Below are positions 18,792 to 27,741 of a DNA stretch of 64,000 nt, piece after piece. Source of the DNA: Mesopusillimonas faecipullorum (GTDB taxonomy: Bacteria; Pseudomonadota; Gammaproteobacteria; Burkholderiales; Burkholderiaceae_B); assembly GCF_020539505.1 (NCBI RefSeq), contig NZ_JACDXW010000002.1:558001-622000 (forward strand), given 5' to 3'. The position numbers and the translations under genes are program-made. Position 1 is the first letter of the stretch. Every line of letters starts with the position of its first letter. The notes beneath the pieces were generated by a model. That model was given only the letters and a program-made list of their open reading frames with translations, ran no database searches and was not told the DNA's origin.

Positions 18792-19589
18792 TTACATCCC
18801 TTTGTACTGCGGGCGCCGCTTTTCCAGAAAGGCGGTCATGCCTTCCTGCTTGTCATGCGTCGCAAACAACAGTTGCACAGCCTTGCGCTCCAGCGCCAGG
18901 GCCGCCCCCAAAGAGGCGTCCGCGCCATGCAATACGACCTCCTTGATCTGCGCCAGCGCCATGGGCGGCATGCCGGCCAGCTTCTCGGCCAGGGCCAGGC
19001 AGCGCGGCATCACTTCCTCATCCTCTACCACCAGGCTGACCAGGCCCATGTCCATGGCCTCCTGCGCGCCTATCAACTCGCCCGTCATGCACAGATACAT
19101 GGCGCGGAACTTGCCCACCGCCCGCATCAGGCGCTGCGTGCCGCCCGCGCCGGGCATGATGCCCACCTTAACCTCCGGCTGCCCCAGACGCGCACTGCGG
19201 CCGGCAACGATGATGTCGGTATTCATCGCCAGCTCCAGCCCGCCACCCAGCGCATAGCCGCTGACCGCCGAGATGACGGGCACCGGACACTCGGCCACCG
19301 CCGCCCAGAGGCGCTCGGTGTGGCGATGGTACATCTGCACGGCGTCTATGCTCGCCATGTCGGCAATATCGGCGCCCGATGCAAAGCACTGGTCGCCGCC
19401 GGTAAGCACTACGCAGCGCAGCGCCGCCTCCTCGGACAGGCTGCGAAATACCCGGGCCAGGGTTTGCCGTATGCTCAGGTCCAGCGCATTGCGCACCTGC
19501 GGACGGTTCAGCCGTACCACAGCGATGGCGGGCGACAGGCGCTCCAGCAGCACCTCGTCCGAGGCGGGCGTCTCTATCGATTCAGTCAT
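18792..19589 (-). CDS. Enoyl-CoA hydratase (crotonase)
   Basis: A 265-residue crotonase with both catalytic glutamates of true hydratases: one in GGGLELAM and one in GQPEVKVG, followed by GIMPGAGGTQRL. It should add water to a 2-enoyl-CoA. The ATG at 19589 (MTESIETPAS) is chosen because the long upstream extension is merely an open frame across the neighbouring gene. It ends a leftward operon: acyl-CoA ligase, non-canonical crotonase, then this gene after a 47-base gap. Its acyl-CoA product would suit the hydroxyacyl-CoA dehydrogenase at 23,016. Confidence 0.92.
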   Translation of the reverse strand: MTESIETPASDEVLLERLSPAIAVVRLNRPQVRNALDLSIRQTLARVFRSLSEEAALRCVVLTGGDQCFASGADIADMASIDAVQMYHRHTERLWAAVAECPVPVISAVSGYALGGGLELAMNTDIIVAGRSARLGQPEVKVGIMPGAGGTQRLMRAVGKFRAMYLCMTGELIGAQEAMDMGLVSLVVEDEEVMPRCLALAEKLAGMPPMALAQIKEVVLHGADASLGAALALERKAVQLLFATHDKQEGMTAFLEKRRPQYKGM

Positions 19590-19636
19590 CGGCTCAGCCT
19601 TCCTGTGTGAAATGTCATCCACGAAACGCAGCCCGC

Positions 19637-20446
19637 CTACAGCGGGCAGTCCTTGGTGAACGCGGGGCGGCGTTTTTCGCGCAGCGAGGCCAGCCCCTCC
19701 TGTACGTCGGGACCCTTGAAGCCCATGAACTCCAAGGCCAACGAGGTATCGAAAGTCGGCCCGGCCATGCGCAGCCAGTTGTTCAGCGCGTACTTGGTCC
19801 AACGCAGGGCGCTGGGCGAGCCAGCCGCCAGGCGCGTGGCGATCTCGACGGCCTTGTCCTGCAATTGCGCCGCCTCGACGCACAGCGACACCAGGCCGAT
19901 GCGTTCCGCCTCTTCGCCGGAGACGGACTCGCACAGCATCAGGTAATACTTGGCCTTGGCCATGCCGCACAGCAACGGCCAGACGATGGCGGCATGGTCT
20001 CCCGCCGCCACGCCCAGGCGCGTGTGGCCGTCTATGATGCGCGCATCCTTGGCCGCGATGGAGATGTCCGCCAGCAGGCCGGCCACCAGGCCGGCGCCCA
20101 CCGCCGGCCCTTCCATGGCGGACACCAGCGGCTTGGAACAATTGACCAGGTTGTAGACCAGATCGCGGGCTTCCTTCCAGACGCGCGTCAGCACATCGAA
20201 GTCTTCCGTCATCTGCTGGACCAGATCAAGGTCGCCGCCTGACGAGAAAGCACCATCCGAGCCGCGCACGATGGCAGCCCTGACACGCGTATCGGCGTCG
20301 ATGTCACGCCATACGCGCACCAGCTCGCCATGCATGCGCGCATCGGCGGAGTTGAGTCGCCCCGGGTTGGACATGGTGATCCGCAGGACGCCTTCCGCAG
20401 GCCAGTCGAAGCGCAGACGCTCGTAGGAATCGTAGATGTCGCTCAT
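19637..20446 (-). CDS. Crotonase-fold protein lacking the hydratase glutamates
   Basis: A 269-residue crotonase-superfamily protein, recognisable by [17 protein letters not shown] and the C-terminal [10 protein letters not shown]. At the two positions where hydratases carry glutamate it has Val (GAGLVA) and His (DGHTRLG). An aspartate in [11 protein letters not shown] sits where isomerases place a base. It is therefore probably an isomerase, hydrolase, lyase or decarboxylase rather than a hydratase. Its ATG overlaps the end of the acyl-CoA ligase by 4 bases (ATGA), showing tight coupling with that enzyme. Confidence 0.85.
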   Translation of the reverse strand: MSDIYDSYERLRFDWPAEGVLRITMSNPGRLNSADARMHGELVRVWRDIDADTRVRAAIVRGSDGAFSSGGDLDLVQQMTEDFDVLTRVWKEARDLVYNLVNCSKPLVSAMEGPAVGAGLVAGLLADISIAAKDARIIDGHTRLGVAAGDHAAIVWPLLCGMAKAKYYLMLCESVSGEEAERIGLVSLCVEAAQLQDKAVEIATRLAAGSPSALRWTKYALNNWLRMAGPTFDTSLALEFMGFKGPDVQEGLASLREKRRPAFTKDCPL

Positions 20447-21972
20447 ATCTTCTTCTCACGGTTTGCCCAATACTCTTCGCGCAACAGATTCTTCTGTATC
20501 TTGCCTATGGGCGTCTTAGGAAAATCCTGGACGAAGCGAATCAGGCGCGGACGCTTGAAACGCGCCAGGCGTTGTTCGCAATGCGCGACGATGCGCGCTT
20601 CATCCAACTGGGCGCCAGGGTGCAGCAGCACATAGGCGGCAGGCACTTCGCCCCACTTGTCGTCGGGCACGCCGAACACCGCGCATTCGGCCACTTGCTC
20701 CAGTTCGTACAAGGCGTTTTCTATCTCTTTGGGATAGACGTTCTCGCCACCGGAAATGATCATGTCCTTGGCGCGATCCACCAGCGTGATGAAGCCATCC
20801 TCGTCAGCGATGCCCAGGTCTCCGGTGACCATCCAGCCATTGCGCCGTATGGCCGCAGTCTGCTCCGGCTCTTTATAGTATTCGAGCATGACATTATCGC
20901 CACGCGAGGCGATCTCGCCGATCTCGCCCGTGGGCACCGGCCGCCCCTCGCGGTCGACCAGGGCCACGTCCACGTTGTAAACCTGACGTCCGACCGAACC
21001 CAGCTTGTCCGGCAGATACCATGAGCGCAGCGAGGTCAGCACGCCCATCTCGGACTGGCCGTAGATCTGCGTCATCGCCACGTTGGGCAGCAGGCGCAGC
21101 ATTTCCTTTTGCACCCAGTCGGGCATGGGTGCGCCGGCAAAGGACAGCTTACGCCAGCTGGCAAAAGGTGCCGGATCGAAAGCCGGGTCACTGAGCGTCA
21201 TGGCGACTTGCGTGGGCACCATGAAGGCCGCCGTCATGCGCGTGCGGCTGGCCAACTTGACGAAATCCACTACGCTCCATTTGTTGAGAAAGACCGTGGT
21301 CGCCCCCACCAGCATCGCCGGCTGGAACATGATGTTCAGCGCCGCCACATGAAACAGTGGCGTTACGATACCCACCACGTCGCGCTCGTCCAGGGCCTCT
21401 TCCATGGCCACGGTATGCGCCGTGATGTAGCGATTCAGATGGCTGCACAACACCCCCTTGGGTCGTCCCGTGGTGCCGCCCGTATAGGTCATGCAGAACG
21501 GGTCGGTCGGCGCGAGCGCTACCTCGGGCGGCGTGGCGTCGCCACGCTGCACGAAGTCGGCGTAGCGCTCGTCCTCTCCGCCTTCGCCAATGCGGATGAA
21601 AGTCTGCAACAACGGCGGTCGACCGCGCACCGCATCCACCTTATCGGCGAATACGTCCTCGTAGAACAGAGTACCGACATCGGCCTTCTCCAGCACATAG
21701 GCCAGCTCGTCAGGCTGATACAGCGTGGATACATTAACCAGCACGGCACCCGAGCGCGCCACACCAAAGAACACGACGGCGTACTCGATGCGGTTGCGGC
21801 ATACGATGCCGACCTTTTCGCCCTTGGCGACCCCCGCCCGCAGCAGCTCGTTTGCCAAGCGGTTGGCGGCGGCATCCAGTTCGCGGTAAGTCAGCGACTG
21901 GTCTTGCCAGATCACTGCGGGTTTAGAGGGAAAACGCGCCGCCGAGCGGCGCAACATGTCTCCTGCCAACAT
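20443..21972 (-). CDS. AMP-forming acyl-CoA ligase
   Basis: A 509-residue adenylate-forming enzyme that should activate a carboxylic acid to its CoA thioester using ATP. Motifs seen: the P-loop-like [13 protein letters not shown] near 165, [16 protein letters not shown], and the C-terminal [20 protein letters not shown] with the final lysine in [10 protein letters not shown]. The substrate is not readable; the company of a TRAP transporter and a Rieske oxygenase suggests an aromatic or cinnamate-like acid. AAGGAGA precedes the ATG at 21972. It is the first gene of a three-gene leftward operon, divergent from the IclR gene. Confidence 0.92.
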   Translation of the reverse strand: MLAGDMLRRSAARFPSKPAVIWQDQSLTYRELDAAANRLANELLRAGVAKGEKVGIVCRNRIEYAVVFFGVARSGAVLVNVSTLYQPDELAYVLEKADVGTLFYEDVFADKVDAVRGRPPLLQTFIRIGEGGEDERYADFVQRGDATPPEVALAPTDPFCMTYTGGTTGRPKGVLCSHLNRYITAHTVAMEEALDERDVVGIVTPLFHVAALNIMFQPAMLVGATTVFLNKWSVVDFVKLASRTRMTAAFMVPTQVAMTLSDPAFDPAPFASWRKLSFAGAPMPDWVQKEMLRLLPNVAMTQIYGQSEMGVLTSLRSWYLPDKLGSVGRQVYNVDVALVDREGRPVPTGEIGEIASRGDNVMLEYYKEPEQTAAIRRNGWMVTGDLGIADEDGFITLVDRAKDMIISGGENVYPKEIENALYELEQVAECAVFGVPDDKWGEVPAAYVLLHPGAQLDEARIVAHCEQRLARFKRPRLIRFVQDFPKTPIGKIQKNLLREEYWANREKKI

Positions 21973-22122
21973 CACTTGCTCTCCTTGAATGCCTCTAACA
22001 TGCGGGAAACTGCGCCGGCCTCTCCTGACAGTGACATCCGCGTGCCGCGCCTCATGCCCGTCTGCGGGTCTTGTCGCTGCGTCACGCGATGTTTGAATAC
22101 GTCGAACAATCTTAATATGATT

Positions 22123-22141
22123 GCGGAAAAACCAATTCCGC
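22123..22141. promoter_or_regulatory. Candidate IclR-family operator
   Basis: GCGGAA-N7-TTCCGC is a perfect inverted repeat in the 213-base gap between the divergent ligase and IclR genes, ending 44 bases before the regulator's ATG. Its layout resembles IclR-family sites with TGGAA-like half sites. Confidence 0.45.
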
Positions 22142-22185
22142 CAGGCAAAAATCAGAGGCGCTGCCGGGCCGCCGAAAAGGACGAC

Positions 22186-22959
22186 ATGACACAAGACCGA
22201 CAAGATCGCCAATTCGTCGATGCGCTGGCGCGCGGGCTGGCCATACTCGAATGCCTATCGCGCGCCGAACGCGCCATGGGCAACGGCGACATCGCCCGCC
22301 ACGTCGAGCTGGCCCCCTCCACTGTCAGCCGCCTGACGCATACCCTGACCGAGCTGGGCTATCTGCGCCGCTCCGAACACGGACGCACCTACGAGCTGAC
22401 GCCCAAGAATCTGACGCTGGGTTATCCGCTGCTGATCGGCATGGCCTTGCGCGACCGCGTGCGCCCCCACCTGGAAGACATCTGCGAACGCAGCGGGCAG
22501 ACGCTGGCGCTTGCCATACGCGACGACCTGCACATGTGCTTCGTCGACGTGGCACAGGGCAGCGCCCCGCGCGCCATCCGCCTGGCGACCGGCGGTCGGC
22601 TGCGCATGGCGGTATCGGCCGCTGGCATCGCCACGGTGGCCGCCATGAGCGAGCGCCTGCGCTGGTCGACCTTGAACCGCCTGCGCGGCGACATTCTGCA
22701 ACGCGAAGAGAACGCCCAGATCTTCGAGCAGGCGCTGGAGGCCTGCCACCGGCTGGGCTATGCCATGGTCAGGAACGCCTGGCAGGAAGGAATAGGCGGC
22801 ATCGCCGTACCCATCTTCTGGCAGGGCACGCTGGCCACGCTGAGCATGCCGGTGGCGACCAACGAGGTCAGCGCGCAGCGCATGCACAATGAGCTGGCCC
22901 CAGCCTTGCTGGCGGCGGCGGATGCGATCGGGCGCGCGGCGATCAACGCGCCCGAATAG
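22186..22959 (+). CDS. IclR-family transcriptional regulator
   Basis: A 257-residue regulator with an N-terminal winged helix-turn-helix (about residues 10-70: RGLAILECLS, GNGDIARHVELAPSTVSRLTHTL) and the IclR ligand-binding domain (from about 85) that binds small acids or their CoA forms. GAAAAGGACGAC precedes the ATG. It is divergent from the acyl-CoA ligase operon and faces the HADH-TRAP operon's end, so it most likely controls the ligase-crotonase operon through the shared intergenic region. Confidence 0.94.
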   Translation: MTQDRQDRQFVDALARGLAILECLSRAERAMGNGDIARHVELAPSTVSRLTHTLTELGYLRRSEHGRTYELTPKNLTLGYPLLIGMALRDRVRPHLEDICERSGQTLALAIRDDLHMCFVDVAQGSAPRAIRLATGGRLRMAVSAAGIATVAAMSERLRWSTLNRLRGDILQREENAQIFEQALEACHRLGYAMVRNAWQEGIGGIAVPIFWQGTLATLSMPVATNEVSAQRMHNELAPALLAAADAIGRAAINAPE

Positions 22960-23015
22960 ATGACAGCCTCGTACGGCGGAAACAGCTGCTGCGTAGGCCG
23001 CCCCGCCTGCCTAGC

Positions 23016-24500
23016 CTAGCGGTCTCTTGCGGACAGGCCCAGTTGCGCACGTCTGCGCAGCCATAGGCTGGGGCGGTAGCGGTCGTCGCCGGTGATGGAC
23101 TGCAGTTCGCCCAGCAGACCATGCAGCCTGCCTACGCCCAGGCTGTCCGCCATTTCCAGCGGGCCTTGGGGATAGTTCAGGCCCAGTCGCATGGCCAGGT
23201 CTATGTCCTCGACCGAGGCCAGCCCGGTCTGGGCCATTTCGCAGCCCAGGTTAGCCACCATGGCCACGATACGCGGGCCGACGAAGCCCGGCGAGTCATG
23301 AATGAGCGTGACCGACCGGGACTGCGCAAACAAGGCTGCCACGCGCTGCACGTTCGGCTCGTCGGCGGCTGGTGCGCGCATCAGGGTGATGCGGCGGGAG
23401 ACATCGCCCAAGGTGTCCACGGCAACTAGGCGGCGGTGGTCCAGGCCATGCGTGGCGGCGTAGGTCGAACAATCCAGCCCCATCGGTTCGATCAGGATGG
23501 GCGCCACGCCATCGTCGCGCTCCAGCACCTGGGCGCCGGCCTGCGCCACCAGTGCCTGCAATGAGCTTGCCCCATGCAGACACACGACGCGCACCGGCTC
23601 GGCGTCGAACACGGCGGGCTGCTGCGCCTGCGGCGGCTCGTAACAGTAAAAACCCCTGCCCGTCTTGCGCCCCAGCTGGCCGGTTTCCAACATATAGCGG
23701 TGCAAGGGCGTGGAGCGCAACCTGGGCTCGGCATAGAAGCGCTCGTGTATCAGGTTCGTGACCGGGAAGTTCACGTCCATACCCGTCAGGTCCATCAGTT
23801 CGAACGGTCCCATGCGAAAGCCGTAGGCATCGCGCATGATTTCATCGACCTGCGCGGGCGTGGCCACGCCCTCATGCACGATGGCCAGGGCTTCGGTGGG
23901 ATAGGCGCGCCCGCCGTAATTGACGAGAAAGCCCGGCATGTCGCGGGCCACGACCGGCGTCTTGCCCAGGCGGCGCCCCAGCTCGACCAGCCCTTGGACA
24001 ATCTCGGGCGTGGTGTCCGGCCCGGGAATCACCTCAACCAGCTTCATGACCGGCACTGGGTTGAAAAAATGTAGCCCCGCTACGCGCTCGCGCCTGTCGC
24101 AGGCGCTGGCCAGCACGCCTATGGGAATGGAGGACGTGTTGGAGGCCAAGACGGCGTCGGGACGCAGGCAGGCCTCCAGCTGCAGCAGCAGCGTCTGCTT
24201 GATCTGTATGTCTTCGACGATGGCCTCGATCACGATATCGCAGTCGGCCAGCGCTTCCAGCGCCGGCACCGCCTGTAGCAGGCGGCCTGCCGCCTGGGCG
24301 TCGGCCACCGCCATCTTGCCTTGCTCGACACGCTTGAGCTGGCGCTGGCGTATGGCGGCGCAAGCCTGCTGCGCCGCCTCGGGCCGGGCATCGAACAGCC
24401 TGACCTCCAGCCCGGCTTCGGTCGCCACCTGCGCAATGCCCGCGCCCATGGCGCCGGCCCCGACGACGCCCAGACAAGAGAAGGTTTGATTCTGCTTCAT
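23016..24500 (-). CDS. 3-hydroxyacyl-CoA dehydrogenase (PaaH/PaaC-like)
   Basis: An NAD-dependent enzyme that oxidises 3-hydroxyacyl-CoA to 3-oxoacyl-CoA. The 494-residue protein has the Rossmann motif GVVGAGAMGAGIAQ at 11-24, the catalytic region ASNTSSIPI and HFFNPVPVMKLVEV, and two C-terminal 3HCDH domains in tandem (about 190-285 and 400-490), which gives the long PaaH-like architecture. It is the last gene of a leftward operon after dctP-dctQ-dctM, ending 56 bases from the convergent IclR gene. No thiolase follows. Confidence 0.93.
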   Translation of the reverse strand: MKQNQTFSCLGVVGAGAMGAGIAQVATEAGLEVRLFDARPEAAQQACAAIRQRQLKRVEQGKMAVADAQAAGRLLQAVPALEALADCDIVIEAIVEDIQIKQTLLLQLEACLRPDAVLASNTSSIPIGVLASACDRRERVAGLHFFNPVPVMKLVEVIPGPDTTPEIVQGLVELGRRLGKTPVVARDMPGFLVNYGGRAYPTEALAIVHEGVATPAQVDEIMRDAYGFRMGPFELMDLTGMDVNFPVTNLIHERFYAEPRLRSTPLHRYMLETGQLGRKTGRGFYCYEPPQAQQPAVFDAEPVRVVCLHGASSLQALVAQAGAQVLERDDGVAPILIEPMGLDCSTYAATHGLDHRRLVAVDTLGDVSRRITLMRAPAADEPNVQRVAALFAQSRSVTLIHDSPGFVGPRIVAMVANLGCEMAQTGLASVEDIDLAMRLGLNYPQGPLEMADSLGVGRLHGLLGELQSITGDDRYRPSLWLRRRAQLGLSARDR

Positions 24501-24510
24501 GTGTTTCCTT

Positions 24511-25815
24511 TCAACCGCCTTTCATCAAACTGGGAAGCCATAGCGCCAGCGCTGGCCAGGCGATCACGATGCCGATGGCCACCGCGAAGGACAGTACGAA
24601 AGGCAAGGCGCCGGCAAAGATCGTCTGTAGAGGCACTTGCGGCGCCACCGAGCGGACGACAAAGATATTCATGCCCAGGGGGGGCGTAATCAGGCCGACC
24701 TCAACCACCATGACGACCAGCACGCCGAACAGAATGGGGTCTATGCCCAGCTGCACGGTGACGGGATAGAACACCGGTATCGTCAGCAGCATCATGCCCA
24801 TGGAGTCCATGAAGCAGCCCAGCACGACATAGATGAGCAGGATGAGCAGCAGTACGACGATGGGCGCCACGCCCATGCTGTGCACGAACGACTTGAGCGA
24901 GCCGGAAATACCTGTAACGGACAGGAAGGTGGCATACAGGGCCGAGCCGATGATGATCAGGAAGATCATGGCCGTAGTGCTGGCGGTTTCGATCAGCGCC
25001 TTGGATAATACCTGCCAGCTCAGACCACCGCGCGACCAGGCGATAAGCAGGGTGCCGATGGCCCCGACCGCCGCTGACTCGGTGGCGGTGAACAGGCCAC
25101 CGTACAGCCCGCCCAGCACGATGACGACCAGCACCGCCAAGCTGGCGATGCCGCCCATGGGGACTTTCTCGTACTGCACCGCCTGTTCGGCCTTGCCCGC
25201 GCTGCGCGGGCGCAGCATGGCCCATATCATGACCGTCGCCATGAATACCAGCGTCAGCAGGATGCCGGGCAGTACGCCTGCGGCAAACAGCCGCCCTATG
25301 GACTGCTCGGTCATCAGGCCATAGACCACCAGCATGACCGACGGCGGAATCAGAATGCCTATGGCACCGCCCGCCGCAATCGTGCCCGAAGCCAGCGCCG
25401 GGCTGTAGCCGCGCTGGAGCATTTCGCCCATGGAGATGCGCCCTACCGCCGCCGCAGTCGCCAGCGACGATCCCGACAAGGTCGAGAACCCGGCGCTGGC
25501 AAAGATGGCCGCCACGGCCAGCCCGCCCGGCAGGCGCGCCATCCAGCGGCTGGCCATCAGGAACAGGTCGCGGCTCAGGCCGGCCTGAGCCGCCAGATTG
25601 CCCATGAGGATGAACAGCGGGATGACCGACAGGCCGTATGTCGTTGCATTGAGCGACGCCCCCGCCAGCTGGAACCAGGCCGCAAACGGCCCTTGCACCA
25701 GATAGATGCCGGCGACCGCCGCAGCGATCATGGAGATCGCTACCGGAATTCTCAGGGCGATCAGCGCCAGCAGCCCCAGGGAGCACCACACACCGATGAT
25801 CAGATTAGCGTTCAT
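24511..25815 (-). CDS. TRAP transporter large permease (DctM)
   Basis: The 434-residue large membrane subunit of a tripartite ATP-independent periplasmic transporter, which drives solute uptake with an ion gradient. About 12 hydrophobic segments are visible, with family stretches such as GLSVIPLFILMGNLAAQAG, FSTLSGSSLATAAAVG and GLITPPLGMNIFV. The ATG at 25815 overlaps dctQ by 4 bases and its end lies 10 bases before the dehydrogenase ATG, so the four genes form one operon. Confidence 0.95.
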   Translation of the reverse strand: MNANLIIGVWCSLGLLALIALRIPVAISMIAAAVAGIYLVQGPFAAWFQLAGASLNATTYGLSVIPLFILMGNLAAQAGLSRDLFLMASRWMARLPGGLAVAAIFASAGFSTLSGSSLATAAAVGRISMGEMLQRGYSPALASGTIAAGGAIGILIPPSVMLVVYGLMTEQSIGRLFAAGVLPGILLTLVFMATVMIWAMLRPRSAGKAEQAVQYEKVPMGGIASLAVLVVIVLGGLYGGLFTATESAAVGAIGTLLIAWSRGGLSWQVLSKALIETASTTAMIFLIIIGSALYATFLSVTGISGSLKSFVHSMGVAPIVVLLLILLIYVVLGCFMDSMGMMLLTIPVFYPVTVQLGIDPILFGVLVVMVVEVGLITPPLGMNIFVVRSVAPQVPLQTIFAGALPFVLSFAVAIGIVIAWPALALWLPSLMKGG

Positions 25816-26351
25816 GCCGACTCTCCCGACCGGCTCAAGCCCGCCTGATGCTGAAACAAGCGCACCAGCTCGCGCCACAACATGGTCGTCAGGACGGGCA
25901 CGGACAGAACGGGCCCCAGCGCCAACGGCACCCAGTCATAGTAGGTAGGCAGGCTGAGGTCGGATGTCACGCCGCCATAGCTGCGGATGTCCATCAAGCG
26001 GCCCGTGACCTTCCAGGCCAGCAGCAGCATGATCATCAGGCTGACGGTCATCGCCAGCACAATGAAGAACTGGCGCACCCGTGGGCGGCAGGCATCGGTG
26101 AACAGCTCCACTGCAATGTGGCTGCCGCTGTAGAAGGCATACGGCAGTGCCAGGCCTATCATCCAGCGCATGGCCAACGTGACGCCCTCCCAGATGCCGG
26201 GAATGCCGGCTGCAAAGTAACGCGATACGATGTCCACGCAGGTCGCCATCCCCATGGCCAGCAACAGTATCAGCCCTGCCGCCAGGCAGAGCAGCCGTGC
26301 GGCTGCTCCGACCCAGGCGCAGGCTTTCTCGGCTGCGCCCATGAGCATCAT
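25812..26351 (-). CDS. TRAP transporter small permease (DctQ)
   Basis: A 179-residue four-helix membrane protein, the small DctQ-type subunit that joins the large permease to the binding protein. Helices lie at about 15-40, 50-70, 95-120 and 145-165. The ATG overlaps the dctP stop by 4 bases and its own end overlaps dctM by 4 bases. Two more in-frame ATG codons follow within 10 codons; the first is chosen because of the ATGA overlap. Confidence 0.92.
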   Translation of the reverse strand: MMLMGAAEKACAWVGAAARLLCLAAGLILLLAMGMATCVDIVSRYFAAGIPGIWEGVTLAMRWMIGLALPYAFYSGSHIAVELFTDACRPRVRQFFIVLAMTVSLMIMLLLAWKVTGRLMDIRSYGGVTSDLSLPTYYDWVPLALGPVLSVPVLTTMLWRELVRLFQHQAGLSRSGESA

Positions 26352-27364
26352 TTGCGCTGCAGCTCGGCTGCACGCTTCACGGCGGTTTCGTAGATCTCGC
26401 GTCCAGGCACGCCAGCCTTGTCGGCTTCTGCAATGCCAGTCGCGATGACGGGTTGCGCCCGCTCACGCCACAGCTGCTGCTGTTCGGGCGACAAGACCAC
26501 GATCTCGTTACCGTGCTTTTGCACGAACACCTTGCTGTTGTCCTCGGACTCGTCCCAGGCGCGCCCCACGGCCAGCGCTTCGTTCATGCCGGAGTGGTCC
26601 ATGATGATCTTCTGCAGGTCGGCGGGCAGGCTATCGAACTTGTTCTGATTCATGACCAGATAGAAGGTCAGCACGTACATGGGGAAATCGAGGTGGTACT
26701 TGACCAGCTCGCCCAGTCGTAGGCCCTGCATGGCGTCGAAGGGAAAGGCCACACCGTCCAGCACGCCGCGATCCAGGCTCTCGTAGGCCTGCGGCGCCGG
26801 CACGCCAACCGGATCGGCACCCAGCGCCTGCAGCAGAGAACGCACGGGTGGCGAGGGGAAACGTATACGCTTGCCCTTCAGGTCGTCCAGGTTGCGCACC
26901 TCGCTTTTGGTGTTGAGGATGCCCGCATGGTGCGTGTGCAGATACAGCACTTTGACGCCCTGGAACTCCTTGTCCATGTGGCCTTTCTCATAGGCCTCCA
27001 TGACCACCCGCGACGCATCTTCGGCGCGCGTGAAGATGAACGGCAGCTCCATCAGCGACATCACGGGAAAGCGTCCTGGCGTGGCGCCCGGCATGCTCCA
27101 GCCGATGTCGGCCACCCCGCCGCGTACGCCATCGAAGATCTCGGTGACGCCGAGCAGTTGGCCGGCCGGATAGATGGTGACCTTGAGTCGCCCGTCCGAG
27201 GCTTTCTCCAGCCGGTCAGCCCAACCCGGCAGCACATTGGCCGCCATATTGTGCATGGGCGGCAAATAATGGGCCAAGCGCAGTTCGTGGACCTCCTTGG
27301 CATGCGCCATACCGGCGAGCGCACACACACCGGCCAGCAGGCCTGACATCAGGTACTTGATCAT
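26348..27364 (-). CDS. TRAP transporter substrate-binding protein (DctP)
   Basis: A 338-residue periplasmic binding protein with a signal peptide ending near AHA-KE (residues 1-22). It carries DctP-family stretches such as LRLAHYLPPMHNMA and NLDDLKGKRIRFPSPPVRSLLQALGA. The arginine in the second stretch (R-x-P) is the usual carboxylate clamp, so the ligand is an organic acid. It heads the dctPQM-dehydrogenase operon; the 377-base region upstream is shared with the Rieske oxygenase gene. Confidence 0.94.
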   Translation of the reverse strand: MIKYLMSGLLAGVCALAGMAHAKEVHELRLAHYLPPMHNMAANVLPGWADRLEKASDGRLKVTIYPAGQLLGVTEIFDGVRGGVADIGWSMPGATPGRFPVMSLMELPFIFTRAEDASRVVMEAYEKGHMDKEFQGVKVLYLHTHHAGILNTKSEVRNLDDLKGKRIRFPSPPVRSLLQALGADPVGVPAPQAYESLDRGVLDGVAFPFDAMQGLRLGELVKYHLDFPMYVLTFYLVMNQNKFDSLPADLQKIIMDHSGMNEALAVGRAWDESEDNSKVFVQKHGNEIVVLSPEQQQLWRERAQPVIATGIAEADKAGVPGREIYETAVKRAAELQRK

Positions 27365-27741
27365 CGTTGTCTCTCCATCGCCGTCCCGGGGCTAGGTCCA
27401 GCGTATTCTCTGTTTGTGGCGACAGACCCGCGCCCTCTTTCGATATGGCCTGCCATGCGGCTTAGGATGGATGAAAGCCTTACGCGGCGCAAGCTTCCAC
27501 GCCGCCTCGAATTCCGCCTGTCGGAAATTTGCATGAGGCCGTTCCCGCACTTCGCCGAGCGGACGGCGGGGCCCGCCTGCGTCGCCCCATCCCCATCCCT
27601 TTTTCAATCAAAAACGTATACATGAGAGTTCAATATGTATACATTTAATGGGAAAAACCCTAGTTTTCCTGCATAAATTTTAAATTTATTCTTTTTACGT
27701 ATACATTAAATTCAAAAACGCACTTAGAAACAGGAAAACCC
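27365..27741. promoter_or_regulatory. Divergent control region between dctP and the Rieske gene
   Basis: This 377-base gap has no gene I can support. Its left two thirds are G+C rich; from about 27,600 it becomes strongly A+T rich and holds three GTATAC palindromes (listed separately) and the likely Rieske promoter. Short open frames here lack ribosome sites and family features. Confidence 0.6.
27614..27706. promoter_or_regulatory. Three phased GTATAC operator-like palindromes
   Basis: ACGTATACAT (27614-27623), ATGTATACAT (27635-27644) and ACGTATACAT (27697-27706) repeat the same 10-base near-palindrome. Centre spacings are 21 and 62 bases, close to two and six helical turns. The last copy ends 35 bases before the Rieske ATG. 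GntR/FadR-type regulators use short palindromes of this kind, and such a gene lies at 30,042. Confidence 0.6.

Noticed and set aside
21109-22185. Long plus-strand open frame running upstream of and into the IclR gene
   Set aside because: It lies antisense to the acyl-CoA ligase, shows no family motif before the IclR start, and is explained by high G+C lowering stop frequency.
27392-27607. Possible small gene in the dctP-Rieske gap
   Set aside because: No ribosome site, arginine/proline-rich composition typical of a random frame in G+C-rich DNA, and it would overlap the promoter region.
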